The notes under the pieces: model-generated
Database searches by the model: none
What the model was told of the DNA's origin: nothing
Seen by the model: the letters and a program-made list of their open reading frames with translations, nothing else
Shown here: positions 53,481 through 61,952 of the stretch, piece by piece
How positions within the stretch are numbered: position 1 is the first letter of the stretch
Layout of the letters: each line of letters starts with the position of its first letter
Position numbers and translations under genes: made by a program
Assembly (NCBI GenBank): GCA_964520615.1
Contig: CAZFNL010000120.1
Span: 1 to 62,105, forward strand
Length of the DNA: 62,105 nucleotides
Direction of reading: 5' to 3'
DNA from: JAMCUI01 sp964520615
GTDB lineage: Bacteria; Patescibacteriota; Microgenomatia; 2-02-FULL-39-11

Positions 53481-54400
53481 ATTTTTGTCAGCCAAGCGGC
53501 ATATTTCTTATCCTTGCCACGGACAATGTCAAAAAAAAGTTTTTGAATTTTCCCCGTAATTGGCCCCATTCCCCCTTCACCTATTGTCCGTCCGTCAACC
53601 TCTGTAATCCAAGCGACTTGAGCTCCGGTCCCGGAAAGGAAAGCTTCATCAGCTATATAAACTTCTGTCCTGTCTATTTCTCTTTCCTCAATAGAAATCT
53701 TTAATTCACCCGCCAATTCTAGAATAGTTCTCCTTGTTATACCTTCAAGGACATCATTATATTTTGGGCTTGTTATAAGTATCCCGTCCCTTATCATAAA
53801 GAAATTTGCCCCACTTCCCTCAGCCAAATGACCGTCGGAAGAAAGCATAAGAGCGTCATCACAACCCAGTTTAGCTGCATCCCCTTTAGCAAGGGAAGAA
53901 TTGATATATCCTCCCGTCACTTTAGCCCGGGAAGGAATCATATTATCATTTATCCTGACCCAATTGGAAATAGCCAGCTTCAAACCCTTACTCACGGGCA
54001 AATATTCTCCCAGAGGAATCATATACATGGCAAAATCAAATTCCAGTTTACTTAAATCAGGTGAAATTTCAAAATTCTTGGCATAAGCAAATGGACGGAA
54101 GTAACAATCGGTTCTAGGATTGTTTTTCCTGGCCAGTTCCACTGTGATATCAATAAGATGTTTCTGGCTATATCGAATAGATTTATTTAAAATTTTCAGG
54201 GAACTTAAAAATCTTTTATAGTGGTCACTCACTCTAAAAATATTTACAGATCTTTTACCCTCGGCAACGTACCCTCTTATACCGCCAAAAATACCATTGC
54301 CGTATTGGAGAGCATTGGTCATGATGTTGACACGTGCAAGCTCAGTAGGAACTATTTTCCCCTCAAAAAAAGCAAAAGGGAAAGATTTTGATTCAGCCAT
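53477..54400 (-). CDS. ilvE: Branched-chain amino acid aminotransferase
   Basis: 307 residues, PLP fold type IV. FEGKIVPTELARVNIMTNALQYGNGIFGGIRGY near the N-terminus (positions about 9-41), the PLP Lys in RAKVTGGYINSSLAKG, the LSSDGHLAEGSGANFFMI segment, and DEAFLSGTGAQV. It transfers amino groups between glutamate and the 2-oxo acids of Val, Leu and Ile. It starts six bases after the ridA stop. Confidence 0.93.
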   Translation of the reverse strand: MAESKSFPFAFFEGKIVPTELARVNIMTNALQYGNGIFGGIRGYVAEGKRSVNIFRVSDHYKRFLSSLKILNKSIRYSQKHLIDITVELARKNNPRTDCYFRPFAYAKNFEISPDLSKLEFDFAMYMIPLGEYLPVSKGLKLAISNWVRINDNMIPSRAKVTGGYINSSLAKGDAAKLGCDDALMLSSDGHLAEGSGANFFMIRDGILITSPKYNDVLEGITRRTILELAGELKISIEEREIDRTEVYIADEAFLSGTGAQVAWITEVDGRTIGEGGMGPITGKIQKLFFDIVRGKDKKYAAWLTKI

Positions 54401-54406
54401 ATTATT

Positions 54407-54835
54407 TTAGTCGCAGCAGCTGCAATTACCCTCGCCGCAACATTCTCCTTTCTTATCTTTTGTAAAAGCTATACATTCTATCTCAACTAAAGCATCCTTT
54501 GGCAATTTAGCTACAGCAATAGTTGCCCGCGCCGGATACGGCTTGGAAAAAAAGGTGGCATAAACTTCATTCATAGAGGCAAAATCATCCATGCTTTTCA
54601 GATAAACAGTGGTCTTTAACACGTTTTCCATACCAGAACCGGCTGCAGAAAGAATATTCTTTATATTCTCTAAAGCAAGTTTCGTCTGTTCTTTTATCCC
54701 TTTATCGCTTAATATGTTTGTTTTTGGATCCGCTCCTATGTTACCAGCGCAAAAAACCAGATTACCCAGCTTGACAGCTTGTGAATATGGTCCTATGGCC
54801 GATGGAGCCTTTTTGGTATCAACTTCAATTTTCAT
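54407..54835 (-). CDS. ridA: RidA-family enamine/imine deaminase with Cys-rich tail
   Basis: 142 residues. The RidA fold is clear: SAIGPYSQAVKLGNLVFCAG at 12-31, the active-site Arg in YPARATIAVAKLP (about residue 103) and VEIECIAF. RidA hydrolyses reactive enamines released by PLP enzymes such as threonine dehydratase and protects IlvE. An extra tail (ECCGEGNCSCCD) with five Cys in 12 residues is not typical and could bind metal. The ribosome site AAGGAGG is strong. It sits between the threonine synthase fusion and ilvE. Confidence 0.9.
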   Translation of the reverse strand: MKIEVDTKKAPSAIGPYSQAVKLGNLVFCAGNIGADPKTNILSDKGIKEQTKLALENIKNILSAAGSGMENVLKTTVYLKSMDDFASMNEVYATFFSKPYPARATIAVAKLPKDALVEIECIAFTKDKKGECCGEGNCSCCD

Positions 54836-54871
54836 AATAGTACCTCCTTACAATAAAGTTTATATTCACTA

Positions 54872-56737
54872 TCAGGATTTCTTCGCACTATTTTTAGATT
54901 GTTCTTTCAACTGATAGGCTAGCTCATTATAACCTTTTTCAAATGCTTCTATCGACGCCACAATAATATCAGGGGATGTGCCTTTCTCAATTACTTGAGT
55001 TCCATTCTCATGTTGTAAGACCATACTTGCTTCTACAGTAGCATCGCTTCCTGTTGTAGGTATCTCTACGTTAAAATCGGTAAGGCGGAATTCCCCTCCA
55101 TTTTTGCGTTTGATAATTGAGGATATTGCGTTTATTGCTGCGTCTACCGGTCCCACTCCTTCGCTTTCATTTTCAAATTCGCGACCGTTAAGGCTAATTT
55201 TGACATATGCCCTGGGTTTATTTCTTTTGGAAGTCTCGATTCTAAAATCCAAAACGTCCAGTGTCTTTTTTCTTCTCTCATCCTGCATGATAGTCTCTAT
55301 TATTGACTGAAGATCAGCTTTCACGATATTTTTCCCTTTTACGATAATAAACTTACCAATCACTTTTTTGATTATTTTTAGCGATTCTATATCCAATTCC
55401 AGTCGGAATTCACGCTTGATGACTTTTTTCAACTCGATCTCTTCGGGTACTTTGGTAAATAAGACTTTTTCTTTATCGCCTACTCCTCCTGCTCTAAGAG
55501 ACAGAATGCCGCTTTTTATCACTTTTAAGGCTTCAGAAAGTATCGGTTCGATTGTTGGTGGATCAGCCAAAACTTTTAGCGTTGTGGCAGGATCTTTCAA
55601 ACCTGCCCCAGTTGCCACACAAACCACTACATCATTTTCTTTTATAATCTTCTGTTTCGCCAGTCTTTGAAGCGCTACAATCGAAGTAGCTGATGAAGGC
55701 TCTATATATAGCGCTTCCATCTTAGCAAGAGTCTGCTGAGCGGAAAGCGTCTCATCATCTGATACTGCTATGGCTGTCCCGTGTGACTCTTTCAGAGCTT
55801 TGAGCACTTTGGGGTAATCAATTGGCATCCCGCAGGCAATAGCAGAACATATAGTTTGGGGTTTATCCAATGGCTTTATCTCAGAGTGAGTTATAAAAGC
55901 TGTTACTATTGTTGACGCTCCCTCAGCCTGAACAGCCACCATTTTCGGGAGCTGGGAAATAAGGCCAAACTCAAAATATTCCTTAAATCCTTTCCAAATA
56001 TAAGATAAGTTTGTTCCCATTCCCACCGGCACTATTACCCAGTCAATTTTACCAAACCACATCTGCTCGCAAACTTCAAATGCCAGTGATTTCTGGCCTT
56101 CACCTCTAAAAGCATAATCTCCGGCCAGGTAATAACCGAACTGCGCCGCAACTTTTACTGTAAGGTTAAAAGCATCAGAGTAAGTACCGCGCACCTGGAT
56201 TACCCGCGCTCCATAAGAAATGGCCTGAGCCAACTTGCCGCGCGGCGTATTTTCAGGCACAAATACATAACACTCCAAACCTGCCTGAGCAGAATATGCA
56301 GCAACGGATGCTGCCATATTTCCGGTTGAAGCAACACAGACGCTCTTAAAACCTAATTCTTTTGCCTTATTTATTTCTACAAAACTTCCCCTATCCTTAA
56401 AAGCCCCTGTGGGATTGAGACCTTCATTTTTCAGGTAAATTCTGGAAAGTCCTAACTTACTGCCAAGTTTTGGCAAATTATGGAGCTGTGTTCCCCCCTC
56501 ACCAAGCGAGCTTAAATTATTCCTATCAATTAAAGGGTAAAAATCAAGATATTTTATTGTTTTGGGAGGGGTATTTTGCATCACATAGAAATTCATTCCA
56601 TCTTTTAGCTTTGAATAATCATAGATTACGTCAAGAGGGCCGCCACAACTTCTGCAGACGGTAGTATTTTCTTTTTCGTTAACCTTTTTATGACAAAGGA
56701 AACATTCTATATGATAGAAATAGTCATCTGATATCAT
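54872..56737 (-). CDS. thrC: Threonine synthase fused to a LeuA/CimA-type regulatory domain
   Basis: 621 residues from ATG 56737, whose ATGA overlaps the ilvC stop; a TTG at 56749 is a weaker option. Zinc ribbon C12-x2-C15...C28-x2-C31, then a fold type II PLP domain with the Lys in NPTGAFKDRG (K114), ASTGNMAASVAAYSAQAGL, and ATGAGLKDP. This matches threonine synthase (O-phosphohomoserine to threonine) rather than threonine dehydratase. Residues about 405-490 resemble the helical linker of citramalate/isopropylmalate synthase. Residues about 490-608 match their regulatory domain (EGVGPVDAAINAIS, IPTTGSDATVEASMVL, SPDIIVASIEAF). Feedback by isoleucine or leucine is the likely purpose. Confidence 0.85.
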   Translation of the reverse strand: MISDDYFYHIECFLCHKKVNEKENTTVCRSCGGPLDVIYDYSKLKDGMNFYVMQNTPPKTIKYLDFYPLIDRNNLSSLGEGGTQLHNLPKLGSKLGLSRIYLKNEGLNPTGAFKDRGSFVEINKAKELGFKSVCVASTGNMAASVAAYSAQAGLECYVFVPENTPRGKLAQAISYGARVIQVRGTYSDAFNLTVKVAAQFGYYLAGDYAFRGEGQKSLAFEVCEQMWFGKIDWVIVPVGMGTNLSYIWKGFKEYFEFGLISQLPKMVAVQAEGASTIVTAFITHSEIKPLDKPQTICSAIACGMPIDYPKVLKALKESHGTAIAVSDDETLSAQQTLAKMEALYIEPSSATSIVALQRLAKQKIIKENDVVVCVATGAGLKDPATTLKVLADPPTIEPILSEALKVIKSGILSLRAGGVGDKEKVLFTKVPEEIELKKVIKREFRLELDIESLKIIKKVIGKFIIVKGKNIVKADLQSIIETIMQDERRKKTLDVLDFRIETSKRNKPRAYVKISLNGREFENESEGVGPVDAAINAISSIIKRKNGGEFRLTDFNVEIPTTGSDATVEASMVLQHENGTQVIEKGTSPDIIVASIEAFEKGYNELAYQLKEQSKNSAKKS

Positions 56738-57789
56738 TTTTTCTTCCAATTTTCAGGACGCAGAGACCTTACAGTAGCGCCTGCCCTCCACATCTCCATA
56801 TTTCTCATTTCTGACAATTCTTTTTCAAGTTTTTTCCTATAATCCTTTGCTGAATTTGCCTTCAATACTCGTTGTGCTTCTTTTCCGATCTTGACAGAAG
56901 AATAGAGCCTCCTGAAAACCGGAGCTACAGCGTCTCTAAACTCTCCTTTCCAATCAAGAGCACCTCTTTGAGCGGTAGTTGAACAGTTGGCATACATCCA
57001 GTCCATTCCGTTTTCCGCAACCATCCTGATAAGACTTTGGGTCAACTCTTCCACTGTTTCGTTAAAAGCTTCAGATGGCGTGTGTCCTCGTCTTCTGAAT
57101 TCATTAAACTGCGCCTCCATTATCCCTTCAAGCGCTCCCATAAGTACTCCCCGCTCCCCTGTCAAGTCGCTGTAGACTTCTTTCTCAAACGTGGTTTCAA
57201 AAAGAAAACCTGATCCCACACCGATACCCATTGCCATAACTCTCTCCTTTGCCCGGCCTGTAGCATCTTGGAAGACGGCAAAACTACTATTTATCCCGCT
57301 TCCGGCAAGGAAATTCTGCCTTACAGATCTTCCAGCACCTTTAGGAGCTATAAGGATAACGTCTGTATCTTTTGGAGGAATAATCTTGGTATATTTCCTG
57401 TAAGTGATACCAAATCCGTGGGAAAAATAGAGTGCTTTACCGGCAGTCAGATATTTTTTCACTTTTGGCCACAGAGCCACCTGCCCGGCATCAGAAAGCA
57501 GATAGGCCAATATCGTACCTTTTTCTGCCGCTTCCTCAATAGAAAAGAGGGTCTTTCCTTTTTTCCACCCATCCTTTACAGCCTTATCCCAGGAAGATGA
57601 AGGTGACCGTTGACCGATAATCACATTCACACCGTTATCTTGCAGATTCATCGCTTGTGCCGGACCCTGAACTCCATAACCAAGTACCGCAACTATTTCA
57701 TTTTTTAATACCTGGCGGGCGCGATCTAGCGGAAACTCCTGCCTCGTCACTACATTTTCGGTAACATCACCAAATTTCATCTTTGCCAT
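56734..57789 (-). CDS. ilvC: Ketol-acid reductoisomerase (class I)
   Basis: 351 residues from ATG 57789, set by AAGGAG eight bases upstream; a longer frame would overlap ilvN. The NAD(P)H site is AVLGYGVQGPAQAMNLQDNG with QRSPSSSW as the cofactor-selecting loop (Ser residues fit NADPH). APKGAGRSVR and the C-terminal knotted domain with DLTGERGVLMGALEG and the metal-binding Glu residues follow. GYGVQGP differs from the common GYGSQGHA. Converts acetolactate or acetohydroxybutyrate to the dihydroxy acid. Confidence 0.93.
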   Translation of the reverse strand: MAKMKFGDVTENVVTRQEFPLDRARQVLKNEIVAVLGYGVQGPAQAMNLQDNGVNVIIGQRSPSSSWDKAVKDGWKKGKTLFSIEEAAEKGTILAYLLSDAGQVALWPKVKKYLTAGKALYFSHGFGITYRKYTKIIPPKDTDVILIAPKGAGRSVRQNFLAGSGINSSFAVFQDATGRAKERVMAMGIGVGSGFLFETTFEKEVYSDLTGERGVLMGALEGIMEAQFNEFRRRGHTPSEAFNETVEELTQSLIRMVAENGMDWMYANCSTTAQRGALDWKGEFRDAVAPVFRRLYSSVKIGKEAQRVLKANSAKDYRKKLEKELSEMRNMEMWRAGATVRSLRPENWKKK

Positions 57790-57799
57790 AGAAAACTCC

Positions 57800-58288
57800 T
57801 TATTTATATAATGCGGTTCTTCCGGTCCGCACAAACTCAATAATGCCGAATTTCTTCATATTTTCATAAAAGGCATCAATTTTCTCCTCTTCACCGGTAA
57901 TCTCTAGCACCATATATTCTGGATGAATATTTACTACATGAGCTCTAAAATGATCGGCAATGTTGGATACTTCAATTCTAGCTCCTGGCTTTCTTATGGA
58001 AACCTTTAGAAGCGCAAGTTCTCTGGCAACAATTTCTCCTGGTGCTGGATCGCTTACTTTTAAAACTTCAATAATCCGGTAAAGTTGTTTGCTCATTTTC
58101 TCAACAATGTCTTTTTCTCCCCGCACCAATATCGTAAATCGCGAAATCAGGGGATTTTCTGTATGTGATACCGTCAGACTCTCGATATTAAACCGCCTTT
58201 TGCGGATAAGGCCTGCAATCCGGAAAAGGACTCCCGGTCGGTTTTGTACAGACACGATTAAAGTTGACAAATTATTCTTAGTCTCCAT
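57800..58288 (-). CDS. ilvN: Acetolactate synthase regulatory subunit
   Basis: 162 residues. An N-terminal ACT domain (LIVSVQNRPGVLFRIAGLIRKRRFNIESLTVS, about residues 9-40) binds valine or isoleucine, and a C-terminal ALS_ss_C domain (about 85-158) follows. It pairs with the catalytic subunit encoded upstream and confers feedback inhibition. The 110-base gap between them contains a remnant of the ilvB 3' end. No clear Shine-Dalgarno. Confidence 0.93.
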   Translation of the reverse strand: METKNNLSTLIVSVQNRPGVLFRIAGLIRKRRFNIESLTVSHTENPLISRFTILVRGEKDIVEKMSKQLYRIIEVLKVSDPAPGEIVARELALLKVSIRKPGARIEVSNIADHFRAHVVNIHPEYMVLEITGEEEKIDAFYENMKKFGIIEFVRTGRTALYK

Positions 58289-58300
58289 AAATCTTATTTA

Positions 58301-58320
58301 CGCTTTACGCTAAACGCTAA
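58301..58320. repeat. Short intergenic repeat, related copy at 60110
   Basis: On the minus strand this reads TTAGCGTTTAGCGTAAAGCG. A related sequence in the opposite orientation, AGCGTTTAGCGGTAAGCG, lies at 60112-60129 between ilvB and ilvD. Both sit in gaps of the ilv operon and are followed by more GCGT-type units. Their role is unknown. Confidence 0.4.
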
Positions 58321-58322
58321 TT

Positions 58323-58361
58323 TTACTCCAGTATAATTTCATCCACGGCCGCACCAGCACC
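58323..58361 (-). pseudogene. Remnant copy of the ilvB C-terminus
   Basis: Downstream of ilvB, this stretch encodes GAGAAVDEIILE and a TAA stop, the same 11 residues that end IlvB (AGAAVDEIILE). The first 17 bases are identical; after that every difference is synonymous (GAT/GAC, GAA/GAG, ATT/ATA, CTG/TTA, GAG/GAA). The pattern shows descent from a second functional ilvB allele, not a recent duplication. Confidence 0.75.
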
Positions 58362-58398
58362 ACTTTTATAACATATCCTACTAAAACTATGATTATTG

Positions 58399-60105
58399 CT
58401 ATTCTAATATTATCTCGTCCACGGCCGCACCAGCCGGCATCATTGGGAATACATTGGCCTCTGTCTCCACAACAAATTCAATAACAAACGGTCCTTTATG
58501 CGCACGTGCTTTTTTTATTGCAGGTAATATATCCTTTCTGTTTTCTACTTTCACAGCCGGTATCCGGAACCCCTCGCAGAGTTTGATAAAATCGGGATTC
58601 CTCAAAAATACCTCCGAATATTTATGATTGAAAAAAAGATGCTGCCATTGCCGTACCATACCCAAAAAATTATTATTCAGAATTGCTACTTTAATATCTA
58701 TATTTTCCTCTTCAATGGTTGCTAGCTGATTCATGGTCATCTGGAAACTTCCATCCCCAACAATTGCCCAGACTTCGGCCCCAGATCTGCCCAATTTTGC
58801 GCCCATAGCAGCCGGAATGGAAAAACCCATAGTACCTAAACCTCCGGAAGTAAGAAATCTGTCAAGTTTATGAAAATGGTAATATCTGGCGGCTATCATC
58901 TGATGTTGACCCACATCGGCTACAACAACTGCCTCACCCCTCGTCTCCTGATTCAGCTCATTAACCACCTCACCCATTTTGATTTTTCCTTTTTTGGGAT
59001 GGACTTCAACTTGAATAACCTTTTTATCTTCAATCCGGTCATATTTTTTAAATTCCGCAAACCATTCTTTATGCTTTACACGATTGACTAGAGGAATAAG
59101 TTTACCAAGAACATTTTTCACGTCGCCGACAATAGGCACATCTGCTTTTACATTTTTCCCCAGCTCGGCAGGATCAATATCCACATGAACTACTTTCGCG
59201 CCTTTGGCATAAGAAGATAAATTTCCAGTCACTCTGTCATCAAAACGCATACCCAAAGCAATCAGGCAATCAGTTTTATTAGTACACATATTCGGACTAA
59301 GATTCCCGTGCATCCCCAACATTCCTACATAACTTGGATGGTCAACAGTGATACTACTGATTCCATGAAGGGTGGTAGCTACAGGAATATCAGCCTTTCG
59401 TGCAAGCTCATCCAGCTCTTTTTCAGCATGGGAAATGAGGATTCCGTGACCAGCCAAAATATAAGGCTTTTTGCTTTCATTTATAATTTCTGCCGCTTTT
59501 TTAATTTGTATAATATTTCCCTCAACAGTCGGCTTGTATCCGGGAAGATCTAGACTTTTGGGGTAAACAAATTTGCACTCTCTATATTGCGCATCTTTGG
59601 CAATATCAATCATGACTGGACCGGGTCTCCCTGAATTGGCAATATAAAAAGCTTCTCTTATTACATCCGCCACTTCCTCCGGTTTTAGGATAAGATAATT
59701 ATGTTTGGTAATCATTCCCGTCACTCCTACCACATCAGTCTCCTGAAAAGCATCGTTGCCAATGAGATTTGAAACCACCTGGCCGCTAATGCAAACAATC
59801 GGGACTGAATCCATCATGGCATCGGCAATTCCGGTTATCAGATTTGTGGCACCAGGTCCTGAGGTAACGAGGCAAACTCCCGGTTTACCGGTAACTCTAG
59901 CATAGCCTTCAGCAGCGTGAGCCGCACCCTGTTCGTGACGTACCATCACATGATGAAGCTCCGGATATTCCAAAAGCGCATCATAGGTTGGCATGATAGC
60001 ACCCCCTATATAACCAAAAATTGTATCGACTCCCTCACGAAGCAACATTTCACAAAGAATTTCTCCACCGGTTGCGTTCTGTCCTTCTTTTAATCTAGTT
60101 TTCAT
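58399..60105 (-). CDS. ilvB: Acetolactate synthase catalytic subunit
   Basis: 568 residues. ThDP-dependent: the N-terminal catalytic Glu in VRHEQGAAHAAEGYARVTG, the middle FAD-type domain (about 195-335), and the ThDP/Mg motif GDGSFQMTMNQLATIEEENIDIKVAILNN. Length is normal. Condenses two pyruvates to acetolactate, or pyruvate with 2-oxobutyrate. Followed by ilvN and preceded by ilvD in the operon. Confidence 0.95.
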   Translation of the reverse strand: MKTRLKEGQNATGGEILCEMLLREGVDTIFGYIGGAIMPTYDALLEYPELHHVMVRHEQGAAHAAEGYARVTGKPGVCLVTSGPGATNLITGIADAMMDSVPIVCISGQVVSNLIGNDAFQETDVVGVTGMITKHNYLILKPEEVADVIREAFYIANSGRPGPVMIDIAKDAQYRECKFVYPKSLDLPGYKPTVEGNIIQIKKAAEIINESKKPYILAGHGILISHAEKELDELARKADIPVATTLHGISSITVDHPSYVGMLGMHGNLSPNMCTNKTDCLIALGMRFDDRVTGNLSSYAKGAKVVHVDIDPAELGKNVKADVPIVGDVKNVLGKLIPLVNRVKHKEWFAEFKKYDRIEDKKVIQVEVHPKKGKIKMGEVVNELNQETRGEAVVVADVGQHQMIAARYYHFHKLDRFLTSGGLGTMGFSIPAAMGAKLGRSGAEVWAIVGDGSFQMTMNQLATIEEENIDIKVAILNNNFLGMVRQWQHLFFNHKYSEVFLRNPDFIKLCEGFRIPAVKVENRKDILPAIKKARAHKGPFVIEFVVETEANVFPMMPAGAAVDEIILE

Positions 60106-60174
60106 ATTAAAAGCGTTTAGCGGTAAGCGTGAAACGTGAAGTTTCTTTTTACGCTTTTGGCCTGGCGCCTTATG

Positions 60175-61893
60175 CTAACTTGTAACTGCGCCGTATGAAG
60201 CGCTTGATACCAGTTTTGCGTATTTTGCCAGAACTCCCCGTTTATATTTATCTGCCGGAGCTTTCCAATTCTTCCTTCTTTTCTCAATCTCATCTTTACT
60301 TATATCCAAATCTACGATCCTTTTTTTCAGGTTGATAGTTATCATATCTCCTTCTTTCACTAAAGCAATTGTCCCTCCGACTTTTGCCTCGGGTGATACA
60401 TGTCCTATCATAATTCCGTGAGTACCGCCTGAGAAACGTCCGTCTGTAATAAGGGCAACATCTTTCCCCAATCCCCGACCCATTAGAGCTGAAGAAGGAG
60501 AAAGCATCTCCCGCATGCCTGGTCCGCCTTTTGGACCCTCATATCTTATCACTATTACGTCTCCTTTTTTTATCTTCCCGGCGAGAATTGCATCAAGAGC
60601 ATCCTCTTCCCTCTCAAAAACTCTGGCAGGACCCCGATGCATCTCCATCTCCTTGCCGGAAAGTTTCATCACTGCACCCTCTTTTGCCATATTGCCATAC
60701 ATGACAACAATATGATGGTCAGACGGCGCCAAAGGTTTATCAAAACTATATACAATCTTCTGGTTTGAGGGTCGCCTCCGGGCTGACCTGATATTTTCCT
60801 CTACCGTTTTTCCTGTTACTGTCATACATTCACCATGAATAAGCCCTGCTTCATAAAGCATTTTCAAAACCATTTGTACTCCGCCTATGGTATGCAAATT
60901 CTCCATAACATAATCACCAAAAGGTTTGAAATTACCCAAAAGTGGTACTTTCTTTCCGATTCTATCAAAATCAGAAAGAGTCAAATCAATATCAGCCTCA
61001 TGGGCCAAAGCTAAAAGATGAATATAAGCATTGGTAGATCCTCCAAGAGCCAACACAACCATAATCGCATTTTCAAAAGCCTTTTTTGTCATGATATCCC
61101 TTGTTCTTATGCCTTTTTTCATCAGGTTAAAAAGAGCTTTGACTGAATTTTTGCAGTCTGCTTTTTTCTCCGCTGATACCCGGTTTTTGCGGTCTACGGC
61201 CAAATTGGTAGCAGAACCTGGCAAACTCATTCCCAGTGCCTCAATGGCACTTGACATGGTATTGGCGGTAAACATCCCCCCGCAGGCACCGGCTCCCGGA
61301 CATGAATGGCACTCAATCTGCCGGAATTCGGCATCGTTCATCTTACCCGCAGCGTGAGCTCCGATTGCTTCAAAAGTGCTGACTATTGTCAGGTCTTTTC
61401 CTTTATACCTTCCCGGCAAAATACTTCCTCCATAGAGAGTCAACCCTATGCTGTTGTTTCTGGCCAGCGGCATAAGCGCTCCCGGTATAGTCTTGTCGCA
61501 GCCTGAAAGGGTAATAATACCGTCAGCCATATATGATTCATGCATTGTCTCGATGCTGTCGGCGATAAGCTCGCGGGAAACAAGGGAATACTTCATGCCT
61601 TCCATGCCCATTGATTCTCCATCACTTACTACAGGAGTTCCGAATATGAACGCTTTCCCTCCGGCTTTTTCTATCTCATCTTTTATAATCTCTCCCAACT
61701 CCTGGACTTGAGCATTGCAGGGAGTAGCATTGGTGTATGGACAAGCTACAGTCACGATGGGTTTTTCAAAATCTCGGTCATTGAAATTGACTGCCCGCAG
61801 CATGGCACGTGCCGCGGCTCTTTTTGCCCAATCCTTGCCGCCGGGGGTTCCGGTAAGAAACCTGCTTCGATTTTTTAATAAATTTTTACTCAT
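60175..61893 (-). CDS. ilvD: Dihydroxy-acid dehydratase
   Basis: 572 residues. The iron-sulfur ligands are in CPYTNATPCN, SGCDKTIPG and CHSCPGAGACGGMFTANTM, and the C-terminal signature ALITDGRFSGGTHGIMIGHVSPEA is complete. It converts dihydroxy acids to 2-oxoisovalerate and 2-oxo-3-methylvalerate. First structural gene of the operon. The attenuator hairpin ends only five bases before its ATG, so the hairpin also leaves no room for a Shine-Dalgarno sequence. Confidence 0.95.
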   Translation of the reverse strand: MSKNLLKNRSRFLTGTPGGKDWAKRAAARAMLRAVNFNDRDFEKPIVTVACPYTNATPCNAQVQELGEIIKDEIEKAGGKAFIFGTPVVSDGESMGMEGMKYSLVSRELIADSIETMHESYMADGIITLSGCDKTIPGALMPLARNNSIGLTLYGGSILPGRYKGKDLTIVSTFEAIGAHAAGKMNDAEFRQIECHSCPGAGACGGMFTANTMSSAIEALGMSLPGSATNLAVDRKNRVSAEKKADCKNSVKALFNLMKKGIRTRDIMTKKAFENAIMVVLALGGSTNAYIHLLALAHEADIDLTLSDFDRIGKKVPLLGNFKPFGDYVMENLHTIGGVQMVLKMLYEAGLIHGECMTVTGKTVEENIRSARRRPSNQKIVYSFDKPLAPSDHHIVVMYGNMAKEGAVMKLSGKEMEMHRGPARVFEREEDALDAILAGKIKKGDVIVIRYEGPKGGPGMREMLSPSSALMGRGLGKDVALITDGRFSGGTHGIMIGHVSPEAKVGGTIALVKEGDMITINLKKRIVDLDISKDEIEKRRKNWKAPADKYKRGVLAKYAKLVSSASYGAVTS

Positions 61894-61898
61894 AAACG

Positions 61899-61926
61899 AA
61901 AAAGCCTCTCTTTCTTGAGAGGCTTT
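61899..61926 (-). terminator. Attenuator terminator upstream of ilvD
   Basis: Minus-strand AAAGCCTCTC pairs with GAGAGGCTTT across the loop AAGAAA, followed by TTTTT (overlapping the stem) then CGTTT. The 5' arm GCCTCTC can instead pair with GGGAGGC (61971-61965) at the end of the leader-peptide region. That segment can in turn pair with GCCCTCTC (62014-62007), inside the control codons. This is the 1:2, 2:3, 3:4 set of an attenuator. Confidence 0.82.
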
Positions 61927-61952
61927 CTTAATTCTTAATTCTTAATTCTTAA
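61925..61952 (-). repeat. Four tandem TTAAGAA units in the ilv leader
   Basis: Four perfect 7-base units (TTAAGAA on the minus strand) join the leader-peptide stop codon to the terminator stem. They could act as an unstructured spacer between the ribosome-controlled segment and the terminator, and copy number could vary. Confidence 0.6.

Noticed and set aside
56738..56749. TTG start for the threonine synthase fusion.
   Set aside because: ATG 56737 overlaps the ilvC stop as ATGA with GGAAG at suitable spacing, a common coupling arrangement; the TTG adds only four residues.
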